Shown piece by piece: positions 1-14,708 of a stretch of DNA of 64,000 bases (position 1 is its first letter; each line of letters opens with the position of its first letter). This DNA is from Pyrocephalus nanus (lineage: Eukaryota; Chordata; Aves; Passeriformes; Tyrannidae): assembly GCA_038380795.1 (NCBI GenBank), contig CM076263.1, forward strand, positions 14,064,709-14,128,708, given 5' to 3'. Under the pieces are notes generated by a model. The model saw only the letters and a program-made list of their open reading frames with translations, was not told the DNA's origin and did no database searches. Made by a program: the position numbers and the translations under genes.

Positions 1-3000
1 CTCCTATTACACTTTGTAAAATATATGTCTATTTTGCTTAGCTATCACAGAAGCTTGAAATGAATGTTAGTCTTGGACAGCCACTCTATAAATACAAGAC
101 TACAAAATCTGATTAAATTCTAACCCCTAAAAATTATTCATACTCTGATTAAAGATTGTGCTCTTGCCTATGGGCTTATAATGTATGTGTGACTTGCATA
201 CTTAAAACTCTGCAAGATGGCTGTGCTTGAAAGGTGCCATTTAAACTGTGAAGACAGCTGCAGTGAAATCTAGCTCTTCGGTAGAACTTCACGTCAGTCT
301 CACAGCTCTGGAAAATGCAAAACAAAGTCAGTTTCCTGACATTTTACAGAACAGAAGCACTTGTTGGTCTACTGCTCTGCTTCTGTTTGGGCCTCTGGCC
401 CCTTCCTGTAAGGTGGCTGAGGTGAATGAGAGAGTTGCACTCCCTCCTGGGAGAAGTGTTTGCAGTGGTCTTTGTGATCCTCTGCCTCTTCATGAGTCTT
501 GTAAGGAGAGTGTGTCATAGGGACGAGGGCAGTGCCATGCCTCAGGAAATTGCTGGGTTGCCTATGACAATTCCTCCTCTGCTGCATGTCTGGGCATCCA
601 TTCCCAGTTCAGAATACAGATCCATCCTCTTGTCCTTTGTGGTTATATGAGAGATAAATGACAAAATAATTGATAATGTTTCGTGGATGGAAGGTGTTAT
701 TGAAGTGACGTTCCTGTGGCTTTCCTTGCTAAAAAAAGACAAAACTGGATATTAAAGGGCAAGTCTGTCCGACAGGCTTCTAAGAAAGTCTTTTCAGCAT
801 GTCACATGCTAATTTTGGGCATTTATTTTTCATTTGTATCATTTCTCTGAGAAAATTAGTAAATTTTTTTAGCATTTGTCAGATGTCTCCTGAGGATTAT
901 TTAAGTCCCTCTAGTGAGGAATGTAAGTTTTCTCAAGTAGCCTTCAAGTAGTTTCCTGCCTCTTCTATTTACATGTCGGGAAGGATAACTCTAGTAGATG
1001 GCTTAGAGTGGTTGAAAGTGGATGTGCCTTCACATCTCCAGCTAACGATATGGAATGATTTTAGAGGTCACCTGAGTTACTCTGAGGACAGTAACTAGAC
1101 AGAGAGCTTTCAATATGACTCCAGAAAACATATAGCACTTATAATACTGTGATAAAGTGTCCTACATCCTTCTAAAGCTTGGTACTCATGTCAGGTCTGT
1201 GCCCCCAGGCTTTCCCTACTGGGCTGTCTGGACACTCTCCAAGGGCAGCATTCCCACTGCTGCTGTGAACAGACTTCTTCTTCCTTCAAATGGAGCCCAG
1301 GCTTACACAGTTCTTTTAAGCTTTTCCAGCCTTTTTACCAAAAAGCACTCAACACACTCAGGATGCCGATGCAGACTTTGGAAGTGATATTTCTATATCC
1401 TTTTGACAGTATATTTCTAAATCTTAGACATCCTGATCTTTCAGCAGGAGTAACTTGAGAGAGAAAATTTTATGTGAGGGAGATAAAAATAAAAAAATAA
1501 GTAATAATAATAAAAAACACAAAACAAAGCCAAAAAAACCCACAAACAAACAAAAAAAAACCCCCCCACACACACAAAAAAAAACCCCACCACAAAATGC
1601 CAACCCAAACAAGTTTCCAGGCAGGTTAATTTCTTAAGACAATGTGTTAGTTATGTGAGCCTACTGAGGAGTGTGGAGCAACAATTTTTAACGTTAGGAA
1701 AGTATATTTCAGAACAATTCATGCAGTCCCAGGCTTGACACAGAACCAGTTGTGCAAACCTGCGGTTCTTTAAGGTGCTGTCAGTATTGCAAGTGTGGCA
1801 CAGTTGGTACAGTGAACAGTTCTGTAGTTCACACTAACTGTGATGCTGGTGTAGCATGGATCTTCATATACATGTGCATGTATGTGTCTACAGCATATGT
1901 ATAAAATGCACATGTTCTATTATTACATTGCAGTATTTTGGTGTATATGCACTGAAGTACATATGACTATGTAATAAGAAGCATGTCATTACTAACCTCT
2001 ATGAAATGTGTTTGAAAAGCTTTTTGGAGCTTTCTTAATGATAATTTAAGACATTAACTTTACCAGTGGAAGGTTTTCATACAGACTGCAGGAAAAATAC
2101 AGTGATTTAGTGCAGAAGCTAATTTACTAAAATTTAATATATCAATCCCTTACTCTTTTCCCCCAAATGACAAATGCAGTTAGGTTTTATAGCAAACTAA
2201 GTGCCTGCCAGTCCTTTGAGTTAGACCTAAGTGCATAAAATAATTTGGTAACACTGAGTTTGTAATTTTAGTATTTTTTTAATGCCTGACTTTTACTCAT
2301 AGATTTTGTATTTTGTGAAACATGAAAAAAAAAAGGTGGATGGGTGGGTTTAACCTTTCAGTCTTCTGTTTCAGCTGGAAGTGACTTTTTATATAATTTA
2401 TAGCTAAATTATAAAGTTTTAAAATATACTTTGGTAGTGAATATGATAACATTCTTAAGGAATATAGCAGAAATACATCTACTGTACATTGAGTAACTGA
2501 GCTGACATATTTTACTATGCTTTCACTATGAAAATCAGGTTTAGAACACTTTTTTGTATAGTGACTAAATCAAATATTTACTTACCCATTTCTTTAAACA
2601 TATTCACAGTTACCTCGAGCAAACTTTTTGACTGCCTGTTTCCTTTTCTGGTTAATTTCATGTGGTTTAGTCATGCTTTTAATGGCCTTTAGAAGGTCCC
2701 TTGGAGTTCTTTAGATAACAAACAAGAAACAATTGCTATGAAAACATCAAAGACTAACATTTCCATTTCTCAGACCTTAACAGCAGGAAGCTTATGAGTC
2801 TAACAGCCAGACAGGGTCAGGTTTGCAATATTGTCTTGTCCTCAGCATTTGTATTTTTCAGGAAAAGACTGCAATTAATTGTGCTCCTGTGAAAACAGTT
2901 TATTATAGTTTGTTTGCTGTAGCATGTGCTATCTAAAGATTGTGATTATGGATAGAGAAAACTGAAAAGCATTAAATGCAATTAAACTCAGCAATATTAT

Positions 3001-6000
3001 CTTCAATTTGGAGTGCTGTATCATGTATATTGGAACATCAATTTATAAAAGCATGACTATGAAGAGGTTAAAATGTATGTTTTCTTCACAAGCTAGATAA
3101 GTTCACTTTCTTAAACTTAAAAATAAGCAGCGTATCTTTTCAATAAATCTGCTAACACTATCAGGCAGCTGTTAAATAAAAAGAGCTATAGAGGTTTGCT
3201 TGAACAATCTGCGAAGGCAGAACTGATGATTTGAGGATCTGGGAAAAATTTGTTTCAGCTAACATTTAGTACATTCCTCATTGTATTAAAATGCAGTAAA
3301 ATATTTTAAATGATACTTTTCTGAGTCTAAAGAAAGATTAGATTTTTTTTACCACTTCTTGCTGAGTAATACAACTTTCAGTAACACTAGATTAATAAAT
3401 TTCAATTACAAAATACCTTTACTCATCTTAAATAGCAAGATAAAGGATAGAATTTGTTTAATTTGAGCAAATTTTCTATAAATTGCATGTCTTCTATGGT
3501 TCACAAAATGCATGCTGGAAGATACTGATTGTTTTTGACCTTTACTCAATACACATTATATAAAGCATTCCTGAAAAACCCCAGCATTTTTATTTCCTTT
3601 CTCAAAGCATCTCACTGTTGAATATTAACATTTCCTTTTATTCCAGCTCAGTTTTTAATCTAATAATGGCTAATTGTTATGTGCTACACACTAGTTACTC
3701 TTTTATGCTTTATTAATAAAGGATCATATTAAAGTAGCATTATCTTAAGCAAATCTATAGGCATTTATTTCTCAAAATAAGTTATTTTTCTTTGTATTCT
3801 TTTATTTTCTAAAGTTACTTCTTGGGAAAGTAAGATTTTTGCCATGTACAGTACTAGTTTGCATGTGTTCATTTAAATACTAAAAACTGTAGTATGCTCG
3901 ATCCATATCTGACTGCTAGGTTTCAATTGACAGCTGAGAATTTGTGACTGGACCATGAATCAAAACGGCAGGCATTTATACCCCAGTGCCAGTGAGGATA
4001 CATTGGGAATTACTTGGCAAAGGTAACATTTTAATTATTTCCACCCCTACACCACCTCTAAAAAAGTTGCATAGAACTACGATTTCTGTGTTAGTGGGTC
4101 TCCAGAGGTATATGTGGCAGCATTTGATCAAAGTATGTGTGTAACATTTCTCCTATACACATTCAGGTTATTCTTCATGTAAAAGCTGAATTTAGAAACT
4201 ACCTTAATTAAACACCTGGAATGATAACGTTGTACTGTCAAATGCAAAGGGTTTGTGAATTGAAGGGAATACTGATCTTAGGCTTTAAAAATGTCATTTA
4301 CATTCATATTTTGGAGGCCTTAGTGGTTATCACAAAGAAAATGGTGCTGTTAGAAGTGTAGCTGAGTATAAAAATAAATGGCAGAGGTGGTGGTTGTTTT
4401 GGGCAATAAATAACTATATTATTTATAAAGACTTTTCAGAGTAATTGGCTGGTGTAGATGTAGGCCACTAACAAGTATATGAAGGTAAGATACAAACAAT
4501 CTTATTTGTCAACTAAATAACAAAATAATTAGGGATGATTTACATTAAAAAAGAGTTTCTTTTCTGTATGAAAAAAGCTCTACAAATAAACCAAACTATA
4601 AACTCCATTAACCTTTATTACATTATTAAACTATTATATTTTACATCTCTTAGTATATAAGGAATTATGGTAACAGCAGAGGGTGGGGATTTATTTGTGT
4701 CTTAATAGGTGTATAAACAAGTCATCATGATTTTGATACATCAGTTTTCATCTTTTTCACGTGCAGGATTATCTTAATGGGAGTTGTACATGTAAAGCCT
4801 GGGGGTTGGTAGCTTGTCAGATGAAGCCACTCACTCTTGAAGTAATTTTAAATACTTTCTAGAAATTTATGTGTACATGAAAATATATGTACTTTGTGTA
4901 AGAATGTGTGTGAGTGTAGTTGGGTATATGTATTATGTGCCTTTTGATACACTGTATGGTACTATGGGTTGTGAGAAGGTTTGAGGCTTTTGAGAATCAA
5001 CTTGGAAGGGCAATTACTGAATTTAAAAGTGCTGTTTACAAAATCTGAATTTTGATTTTTTTTCTTTTTTTTTCTGTAATAATGTTTTAAATCTGTAAAA
5101 ACTGTAGTGTAAAAATCAGGTCTTGTAATTTCTGTCTTTGTAGATTAAATAGCAGAATGGAAAATTAGCTAATGGATTCACCTCATCTCCTCAAGGGCTA
5201 TGATTCACATTATAGATCCCCATCATGCAGTATTTGTTTTCAATGCACTGCCAGGAATGAATCCAAACTGAACTAGTATAGCACAGAGGGGGTTGATTTA
5301 TTCTCCCACTACAAAGGGTGTTGCTTTTTCAGGGCATTGACAGCCGTTAGGAAATTACCTCACAACAGCCTATCTAGGAATACCCTTGAATGGTTTTAAT
5401 CAGTCATCACTCGAACCCTCCTTAAGGTAATGCCAGTTATACTGGCTGAAGCACTGTCCTAGCGTTTGCTGAATTCTGTTTTTCAGTACCGACCATACAA
5501 GACCCTGGGCATAAACTGTAAAAAAAAAAGTGGAAAGGCAGGGGAAAAACATTTCTAGGAGTGACCATGAAAACCTTGGTGAATATGTGCATGCTCCATG
5601 ATCCACTCAATGTTATAGATGAAACTGTCTTGCAGGTCACTCCAAGAATGCCACTTTGGCCTGAGGAATGTGTGGAAGTGCTGCCAGAAGAGCTTGGGCA
5701 CGAATTCTGCCATGGGCATTTCTTTAGAGGCCTAGGCTATGTTACTTGCCCTTGGATTAAGCACAGCCTTGAAGGAAGAACCAAACAGTTCTCCCTTAGC
5801 AGATTGCTTTTAGGATTTGGGTTTTTGAATACGACATTTTTTAAATTCCACAGAGGTGAGAATCTCAGAGGAGAAATTATACCTGCACAGGCTAAGGAGC
5901 AATGAACCTTTCTAATGCTAAAACTAACACTAAAAAAAAAGGAGGGAGAATTTGTTGCTAAATGAATTGTCACATGTTGGTAAAGAAATATATCCTAGTC

Positions 6001-7063
6001 CAGACAAGTTTCCACAACCCCAAAAGGTTTGATACATGTTTGATTATGAGATTTCCTCAGATCTGCAGTGCTTATTTTGATGGTGCTTGATCTGACCTCT
6101 TACATCAGGCTTTTGTGGTTATTTTAAGTATACTGATTTTTCTGAAACATTAGTGACCTCAAGAAGGTAAAAAAGTTGGCAGTTCTTTAGTGTTAACTGC
6201 CCTGTCATTAAAGGGATCAGGGAGCAAATATGGTCAATCTGAAAGCTTTTTCATGAAGCGTTGTTGGTGAACCACACCTTGAAAACTTAGGGAGAGTGAA
6301 TTATGATCAAACTGTTGTTTCTGTGTTCTTTATCTTATTAATAATTGCCTTTCATAATTTGATATAGAGCTAATGCATAGATTTCAAAATAACATATATA
6401 GATTATAAAATATATTTTCTGGGGTTTTCTTTCCTTATAAAATTATGTATCTGCAGGCATTTAAAGGCTCAGGTATAAGATATTAAAGGTCTGTGCACAA
6501 ATATTGATCTTTTCAAAAAAAAAAAAAGAGAATATGAATAATACAAGACAAAAAACCAACACCAAACTATGAAACTTTTAAGTAATTGATACACCATGTT
6601 CTACTAAACCAGAAGACTTGCAAGGAATAGTAATAACAAAAACTAGATTAATACTTTGCTTAATTGAACTAAACATTCTAGTATCCTTAAAAGAAATGTA
6701 TTTAAAATCCTGTGACCATCCAAAAAAAAAAAAAAACAAGAGCCCAAAAGACCCTCAGTTACTTGGTCAAGTATTTGAAAGTAGTAATTTTTATTTTACT
6801 CCTGAAAATCTAACCATCTACAATTTTGTTTTGTTTTGGGTTTTTGTGATTTACTTAGAACATTAATTGTACATATTACATCTTTCTATATTTTTCCTTA
6901 TGCTTATATGTCTTTTTATATTTATTTGTAAATATATTTTACTATGTCTGCTGAACTTTGAAAAATATTTAAGCACATCCATAGAATTAAGTTTGCCAGT
7001 ACTTTTAAGACAATTTAGGCCAATTTTGGGTGTGAATGTGAGGAAGATACTAAAAAACCCCAA

Positions 7064-7067
<4 letters not shown>
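1..7067. other. Non-coding AT-rich DNA (probable intron or intergenic)
   Basis: No reading frame here has a recognisable domain, and none is bounded by a convincing pair of splice sites. The longest is about 114 codons, on the plus strand at 5,561-5,905, and has no motif I recognise. The sequence is AT-rich, with an A/C-rich low-complexity tract near 1,487-1,598 and several short A and T runs. If the exon at 14,709 is real, this stretch lies inside the intron before it or upstream of it. I see no clear transposable element here. Confidence 0.6.
1487..1598. repeat. A/C-rich low-complexity tract
   Basis: The tract consists of AAT-type repeats followed by A runs interrupted by C runs, with a short CA repeat near 1,567-1,575. 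It produces spurious Lys/Pro/Thr-rich (plus) and Phe/Gly/Val-rich (minus) reading frames, which should not be read as proteins. Confidence 0.85.

Positions 7068-7103
<36 letters not shown>
7068..7103. repeat. Poly-T run of 36 bases
   Basis: This uninterrupted run of T is the longest homopolymer in the window. It could be the poly(A) tail of a minus-strand retrocopy, but the downstream flank contains nothing I recognise as a retrogene. Its length may be unstable or affected by assembly. Confidence 0.9.
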
Positions 7104-7104
<1 letters not shown>

Positions 7105-10100
7105 GTAACTGTAGTTCTGTGATAATAATTGTTTTCCTGGAGACATAAGGTGGGGGGAAGCTGTGAAAATCTATAAGGCTCATTTTGGAAAACACAGTCT
7201 ATGTTACTGCATGAGAGCAAGAGTGTTTGCAAAAAGTACACTTGAGACATGAGTGAGAGTGATAAAAAGTGGTGGTGGGAGGTGTTTGAGTCTCATAACG
7301 CATTTGATCCTGAATCTAAGCCACTATTACACTATTGATAGTATTTCCAGTATAAATACTCAGAAAAGCTGGCATGGTGGGCCTCTTTTAGAGCACGTAT
7401 TTTGCAAGTCTTACACAGACTGTAAGCAACTTTTCATTGCCAAAGTGTACATTTTAACTCAGCTATTGACAAATGTGTTTTTATTTATATGAATTCTTTC
7501 AAGAATCGTTCTGTGTTAGTTTTGTGGGTTGTTACTTTAACTTATCTTTACAGTATCCAGGCAAATGGACTAGGCTAGCATTTCCTGCTTGTGTTCTGTT
7601 ATCTTCACACATCATCATAATACAACAGCTGGTTTGTTCCTGGAGATACTGAGGGGAGCTCTGTTCTCAGAGTGCTGAATTTCTTTGTGAGCTCTGGCTG
7701 TATGGGTGTTCAGCATTCCAAGCATCGTTTCCCCCCCAGCACCACTGTGTGTTTATGATAACAGTGCTGATAAAGCAATCAAATGGGATAATCTGATTTG
7801 TGAAAGAGGTTGGAGGAGAAGTGAGAATGGGTGCAGATTGCTTTTGCAGCACAACACCTTGTGTGTGTTTGGTATCAAACACATAGCAAACACACAGCTA
7901 AAGCAACACAGTCAGCAGCATTGCTTTGGCAAGCACTTTTTGTCAAACACAGGCACCTGTTAGACCAGTGGTTTGTATACTCTGACTCCTGCCCCTCTCT
8001 CACCTCTCCCTTCTGCCCCCATTACCCTGGAAATGTTTTGAAACAGAAGTATCAATTAATTATGGAATAGAAGTATCAATTCATTACAATTTCAGAAAAA
8101 AAAGGCTGAAGTATCCTGATTGTAATAATATTCATGGAGAGAAAATCTAATGATTTCTGATCTTTATAAATTTAAATTACTAACTCTAATAGTTTTGCCC
8201 AACTCCTTAATGCAGAAAGATGTGCAGAACATTATGTTTCCTCTCCATCTAGGCAAATATGTTCCAAACACTTCCTAAGAAATTAGTTGTATTCAAGCCA
8301 GACTTGCATGCTGCCATCCCACAGGAAATGGGTCAGTAATCCATTAAGATGCCATTAGATAATCTAATTTGGAACTTAATCTCTAAATTAACCATGCTCC
8401 ATACTTGAAGCGTACTTGAGAGAAAGAAAAAAAGTTTATGTTTGAATCGATAGGGGAGCCGAAGCGTGAAGAAGGCTGTTTGTTTTTTCTGTAGCTGTGG
8501 TCACGTCTCAAGCCGTCTGGTAACCAGGAGAAACCAGACATGATGTAATTCCAGATTGAACTTGAACTTCAGGGACTTAGAATGGGGGAACAATGGACCA
8601 TAGGAATCAATAATGTCCATTTTCCACATGATTATGTTTGGAGCTTGAAGTTAACCTTTATGGGAAAAGCAACAAGAACTGCAGTGTGGACCAAAATGAA
8701 TGAGATGATCTAGAAGCAAGATATAAAAATAAAGAAAACAATTTCAGTAATATTTTCTGAGCAGCACTGTGGATTCCAGCAGGATTAGAAAAGTTCTTGC
8801 TCTGCAGTGAACTGATTGCCTGTTCTGAGCACTCTTTGTTCACTTAGGTGGGACAAACTTAATCTTATGTTTCCTGTCATATGATTTTTGGCAGCTGCTA
8901 GGGAAGGAGGAGCATATTATAGAGAATTCCCAAGTGTAAACTGTATCTTTAACCCCTTGGTTACTCCAGCTTTCTACTTCTTTGTCAGCTTACCTCCAAC
9001 TGTTTCTTTTGAAGCAGTAGAACTGCACTGGTTTTATTTGTTTGGTTAGTTGGTGCTGTTAGGATTGTCTCTATTTAGTCATGCTGATTTGATAAATAAA
9101 TTCATAGTTATATTTTTTAAAAGTGTTAAGGTGAAAAATCTAATGGTTTAAAAGGGAAATAGTAGTATTTGGACGGGAAAAAAGTAGTGCAGGTGTGTAA
9201 AGTGGAGAGTCAGTTCTTCATAGCTGACCCAGTGGCCTCTGGTAACCCAAGCACACATTCTCTGTAGTTTGGCTCCACTTGATCATAGCCTTCTCTGTGT
9301 AACTGCATGTTTTCAAACTTCCTTTAGCCCCACTCCTGCACCAAATGCTCATACATGCATGGTCAAAACCACAGCAGGAACATGCACAATTTCTCTGGGC
9401 CCTTTGTCTGCTATGGGTATTCTTTGTTAGTGATAAGCTCTGTAGCCTCTTCCTGTTCTTTGCTTGTTGCAGTGTCACAAGAAGGAGTCGGCAGGGAACA
9501 GAATAAATAGTATTCTTAAAACAGAATTTCCTTTTCCCTCTTCTGGACATAAATCAGTAGGTCTTTACCTCCTCCATCTGCTAGGTGGGAGGTATGTGCC
9601 TGCTAAACTATAAAAGTAATTCTAAATTAACCTGAGATATACTTAATATATCTCTTGAAATAAGTGCTCACCTTGGGGAAATTTGGCAGCTATTTACCTA
9701 AAGATACCAGTTCAGAATGTTAACAAGTGGAAATTTAGCCAGGGTACTGGGGTTAGCAAAACTGAATTTCTAAAGTTCTAATTATCTTAGTAATTTAAAT
9801 GGTAAGGGTCCCTTAACTAAGTGGGAACCTAGTGCAGACACAGATGAACCTTGCTTGGTGGCTTGCTATTGTCAATTGGAGGCACTTCTACCTTTCTGTC
9901 AGAAGACTGACTTGGCAGGATCTGATTTACCTTCTGTAAGGTAGTGGGTTCATGTACATGGTAATAAAGCCTCAAGAAGGAAATACTGCTTTAGATGTAC
10001 TTTCTGAATGGTGAAATACTCTTACAGACTTTTGAATTTATAAAAAGAAGAAGTTAGTAACTGGTGGAAAATAAGAATCTGAAAGACTTCAGATTTACTC

Positions 10101-13100
10101 AGGTCAGATTAGATTTATTTTTTATTGCATTTAGTTAATTGTTTAACATTATTATACTCTTTATGTTATTATAACCTCCAAAGTGGACTGTATATACACA
10201 TAATGTAAGTACTACTTGTGGTCCATTCCAGTAATATTTTAATGAGAGGTTCTTGAAACAGCAATTATTATCTTTAAGAGGAAATCATGGCAGAAATCTT
10301 CATTGAATTAACATCTGGAAACTGTAATAGATACTGTAATGGACAATGTTAACCCTGTAGGCTACTTGCAGAATTTTCCTCTGCTGTATTATTAAATTTG
10401 AACAGATAAATACATTATTATTCCTGTGGATAGAGAGGGACTGGTGACTTTGTAACACACCTGATAGTCTAGCTATGGTGAAGTAAAAACCCTTCCTGGT
10501 AAGTGAAATTACTTAAAGGTATAATGCTTCAGGAAGATGATCCTGCAAATCGTACCCTCTATCACAAAGGCTATTAGTCCAAATCTCATCGCAGTATCTG
10601 ATGGTGTTCTCATGTAATTTTCTTCAAAACTTAGCCTTGAGCAGATTTTTTAGGTCTCACTCGTATTCCAAGGGAAAGGCATTTATATTATGACCTCTGT
10701 CAGCACACGTATCATAGATTTCTTCAGGAGCAGTAAGCTGGAGATTGGGGTAGGCCTGCTTTATTCCACTCATTTATACAAATATTTTTTTATATGAAGG
10801 AGAAGCTGTGTGGACAGAAGGACATTTCATTAACTTCCTCAAGGACAACCACTTTGCCTGTGTCCTGGGCAATGGGAAAGAGTTTAGGCTTCCCTGCTGC
10901 TGAGGCACATAATAATCAGAGGCAGAGCATTGCCTCTGTTTTTTTGTGAAACCAAGGGCTAGAACTCTACCTGGCACTTACACAAACTGCTGGATAATGT
11001 GGTGAAGGGAAAGGTGTTATTCCATTTCCTGCAATTGCTATCCATGTGGACACCCAGACGGAGTTTGCTTTGCAGACAGCAGACACTGTCATTCCTGCTA
11101 GGATGCTCTGCAGAGAAACCATGGATGGTTTCCCCAGCAAAAGCTAAACTCTTCAGTACTCACAGAGGTCCCTTCCGAACAGACCAGAGAAAGCTGACAA
11201 GAAGACCTGGCTGTCAGTCTGGCTTGGCTGCATACTGGATTTCTGGGGAGCTACAAAGCAGACTGTGGCTCATAAAGTAGCTGAAAATTTAGTTACATTT
11301 GCCATAAATATAATGGGGGTTGTGGGAATGTTAGATAGACGGCCATACACACGCAGCTTAGCAGAGCCTGTGCTGTGGTTTTGGTTATTCATTATGTGAT
11401 GGCTGTTCTCAGAGCTCTGCGCTGTGATTAGGGCTGTTTTCCTTAGTGGCTTTCAGTCAGGTTTCTTCCTTTGTCTGCAGTAAGCCTCTGGTGGTGGAAC
11501 CAGGACTGGGGTGGCCCAAGATGTAGACTTACATCAAACTGTAGTATGATAAGGATATTTCCTAAAATAAAGCCAGAATTCATCAAGCCTTGAAGATCAT
11601 GGCTTAAGAAGAGCCAGCAAACAGAGGGAATGGCTGTCTTTTCCAGCTGCCAGCACAGCCAGACTCCGCCCTGTGTGTTTGTTTAGACCAGGACTTCAAC
11701 CACCTCCGGAGATGTGGAAGTGGTGACTGTTTGAGCAGCGTGAGGCTCTCCTAGTCCCACAGGTGCTCTGCTGCCTGCACCACCATTGCTGGCAGAAGGC
11801 TTGGCACAAGCAGTGCAAGGGACTTCAGAACTCCTGTGGGATACACACAGTGTTAGCACGGGAGATCCGTTACTTCCTCAGGATTCATGAACAGTGCTGA
11901 TGAATTTGTTGCAGTCTGCATTTTTCTTATGGTCACAATATAAGGTGGGTGGCTTGAAAACTTTAAATAAACACCTATATTAGATTTATAGGTCATACGG
12001 TAACAACAGTCCTGTTAGACACTTCTTAAAACTTATTTTCTTGAGCACTTTTCACAAAAATCAAAATCCCTGTCTGATATTTGAAGTAACAGATAAAAAA
12101 AGCTGCTGCAAGAAGTAATTTGGTTTTAGTCACCACTTACTTCTTTTCTTCACCCACTGTAGTTATTAGAAGGTTGGCAACTTTAAAACAAAGCAAAACG
12201 TCACATATATATATGTGTCCAACCACTGAAGTGCAAAGTAAATCTTCAAAAAGATAACCTGGAGCCTGTGTGTTTAGCCTTTGCCACAGAAATTGTTTAA
12301 ATATTATGCTGACCTTAAACAAAATTTGCATTCTCTTAGTTTTCTATTTTGTTTGAAGTCACTAAATACTGTAAATCATGTGTTATAGGACAGCAAAGAA
12401 CTGTGCACTGTATAACATATATTCAAGCAGATCCTATGCAAATAAATCTTCTTGATTCTTTATTTTTTTATTACTAATTCCTATTTTCACAAATCCCTGT
12501 GCTTGGAAGCAATTTGCTTTTTGTCTGTTATTTCAGAATTTACTTCTTAACATCACTGAAATCCAAAGAGGAAGGAGCAAAAAAATGCATTTTAAAACAA
12601 ATTGTGAAGGAAGATGAAGAATAAATTGAAACAATTAAGCCTCTTAAATGAGATTGTGGTATTGAATTTTTTTCTTTTGAAACATAATCTTTTCATCAGA
12701 TCATATTGGAAAAATCTTTCATGCATAACTGGGGTTCAGTCTTTGTGAGTGCTTCAAGATTTGTGGTATAACCGTGATTTTTAAATTTCAAAACTTTTTT
12801 TTTCTCCATAGCAGACTTTTTTAAAATAGTCAATAGACTTAAAACAAAAACACTCTATTGAATAATATATTTACTTGAGACATTGAAAAAAATTAAGATC
12901 TTCATATTTCTTTTATTTCTTTGATGAAATAAAAGTGGTCCTGCTCCCTTTAGAATTTGACCATCATTGAGACAAGCAGGTCAAGAATTATTTCCACTTT
13001 TTTGTGTGTGTAAAACAGGACACCTGAAATTAATTGTTAGGAGAAAAACTAGTAAATTAACAGATTTAGAAAAGTAAATAGTATCAAACATGAATACATG

Positions 13101-13640
13101 ACAGAAGCTGTTTGTATTATTTTTAATATGAAAGGCCTGAGGAACATGCCCCCTGGATTTCACAAAGTAAGTTGACTGCATTCTTTAATATTCATACAAC
13201 AGCAACTGAAAGATCACAGAAGTTTGTCAAGTGACATGTAGTTATTTTGTACACATTTAAAATAGATAAGAGTCTATTTTACTCTTTACACCACTGCCAC
13301 AATAGTGCATCTGCTTATTTGGGAGAAATCAGTCCAGAACGGGGACCAAAGAAGAGAGGGAAGAAAACTTCCAGCATGCATCCTCCTCAAAACACAGTCA
13401 GAGGGTTTAGTCTTCAGATGTGTTATCATGAAACTCATCAGTCTAATCCCAAAATGTCTTTCTAAGTAAGCAGTTATGTTTGTGGAAAGGCCTAGTGAGG
13501 AGAAAAATTTGATACAAAAATGCAGAGGAAGGATGTGTTTGCATGCTGTGTGTCCAGTTCTGCTGCTAGTTTTTTGTCAATGGTGTTTGATATAAAGATG
13601 CTGTTTTATTTCTGATTAAATGTGACAAGACTTTCTTTAA
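7104..13640. other. Non-coding DNA, no feature recognised
   Basis: All reading frames are short and lack recognisable motifs. Base composition is AT-rich, with a somewhat more GC-rich patch around 11.0-11.9 kb that also lacks a credible exon. No tRNA, LTR or CR1 sequence was recognised. Segments such as 7,730-7,830 and 8,460-8,570 have less low-complexity sequence and might be conserved non-coding elements, but that cannot be judged without an alignment. Confidence 0.55.
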
Positions 13641-13690
13641 GGTCATAGAACCATATAGCACAGGATTATTTGGGTTGGATTTCTGGGTTG
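13641..13690 (-). mobile_element. Short CR1 LINE 3'-end remnant
   Basis: The segment contains a degraded form of the repeated CATAGAA-type bases followed by a GGGTTGGA block, which is how the 3' terminus of avian CR1 elements reads on the opposite strand. Only about 50 bases are recognisable, so this is a weak call. The flanks do not extend the match. Confidence 0.4.
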
Positions 13691-14315
13691 CCAGAATCAT
13701 GTCTAAGGAAAAAGCTGCTCAGGGTCTGTGCTGTGTACTGAATGGCAGCAGCCGAGGCCTGCCTGAGTCTCCATCTTGCAAATACTGTTGGGGACAGTAC
13801 CTGTTACTGGTTGGTGCCTGTTGAAATTGTCAGTGCCATTGGGACTTCAGCTCCTTAGTGGCAGAGTGCTTTTGAAATGATGACTTAAGTTCCTAAGTCA
13901 TTCAATTGCCTTTGAAAATATTTTATATCCCAGAGGTTTGTTGAAAAAGTTATGGTACTCACTACTACCCTTGACTGATGGCTAGCCTTGGCTGCAAGTG
14001 TTTACATGATTGGGTCCTGTGTTAGCTGGTGTTCCTTAGACACTGGCACCTTTAGGGAAAAATCTCTTTCTGGCTTTTTGGTTATTAAAAGTCTTCTGTT
14101 CTCATGGTGATCCGCACATCTCAGAGGCCCAACTTGGGATGGAGACAAGATAAATTTCTGGGTTGTAATAGGGTAGGGATTGCACAGGAAGCTGAACAAC
14201 TGAACCTTTATACTGCATTCTTAAAAAGAGAAAAACCTGTGCACTGTAGTGCATTTCACCAGCTCTTAAATAGCATCTTTGTCTACATAGTGTCACTTGT
14301 ATGGTTTACTTGTGT

Positions 14316-14380
14316 CTGCTCTATATATTTATGTCTATATATTTATATATATATATATATATATGTCTATATATTTATAG
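14316..14380. repeat. (TA)n microsatellite with flanking TCTATATATTTAT copies
   Basis: A core of ten AT units lies at 14,345-14,364. On both sides are copies of a TCTATATATTTAT motif, three in all, so the dinucleotide seems to have expanded inside an older short tandem repeat. It lies about 330 bases upstream of the predicted splice acceptor at 14,708. Confidence 0.85.
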
Positions 14381-14660
14381 AAATTTTGGGGGGCTTTCAT
14401 AAACAGACCACCTAATGTAACACAGGAGTGTTACAACTTGCAACTGAGTTCAACAAAACTATTTTTCTTTCAAATAGCTCATACTTTCACAAAGCAAACT
14501 GGGAAGTAAAATCTCAAGTAATACAATTTGATTTCCAATTTTATTTTAAGTAATACTATAATGAATATATTTCATTATGGTAGTGATATAATGAATATAT
14601 TTTCTGTAGTAGTAATGAATACTGTCTTAACCCTGAGTCAAATTAATTTTATGTTTTGTT

Positions 14661-14708
14661 TTTTCTCTCTCTTTCTCTCTCTCCTTGTCTCTTTCCCCTT
14701 TTCAACAG
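14661..14708 (+). promoter_or_regulatory. Polypyrimidine tract and 3' splice acceptor
   Basis: About 40 bases of almost unbroken C/T lead to CAACAG, with the AG at 14,707-14,708. This is a very strong vertebrate acceptor. The reading frame that opens just after it runs to a TGA at 14,836. A CT-rich microsatellite could mimic a pyrimidine tract by chance, which is the main reason for caution. Confidence 0.6.

Noticed and set aside
1424..1637. Phe/Gly/Val-rich and Lys/Pro/Thr-rich frames on opposite strands
   Set aside because: Both read through the A/C-rich low-complexity tract.
5561..5905. Plus-strand frame of 114 codons
   Set aside because: It has no recognisable domain, no splice context, and composition like the surrounding non-coding DNA.
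6863..7195. Minus-strand frame with a poly-lysine stretch
   Set aside because: The lysines come from the 36-base T run, so the frame is a low-complexity artefact.
7068..7250. Processed retrocopy behind the 36-base T run
   Set aside because: The adjoining sequence shows no recognisable coding remnant on the minus strand, so a simple homopolymer expansion is as likely.
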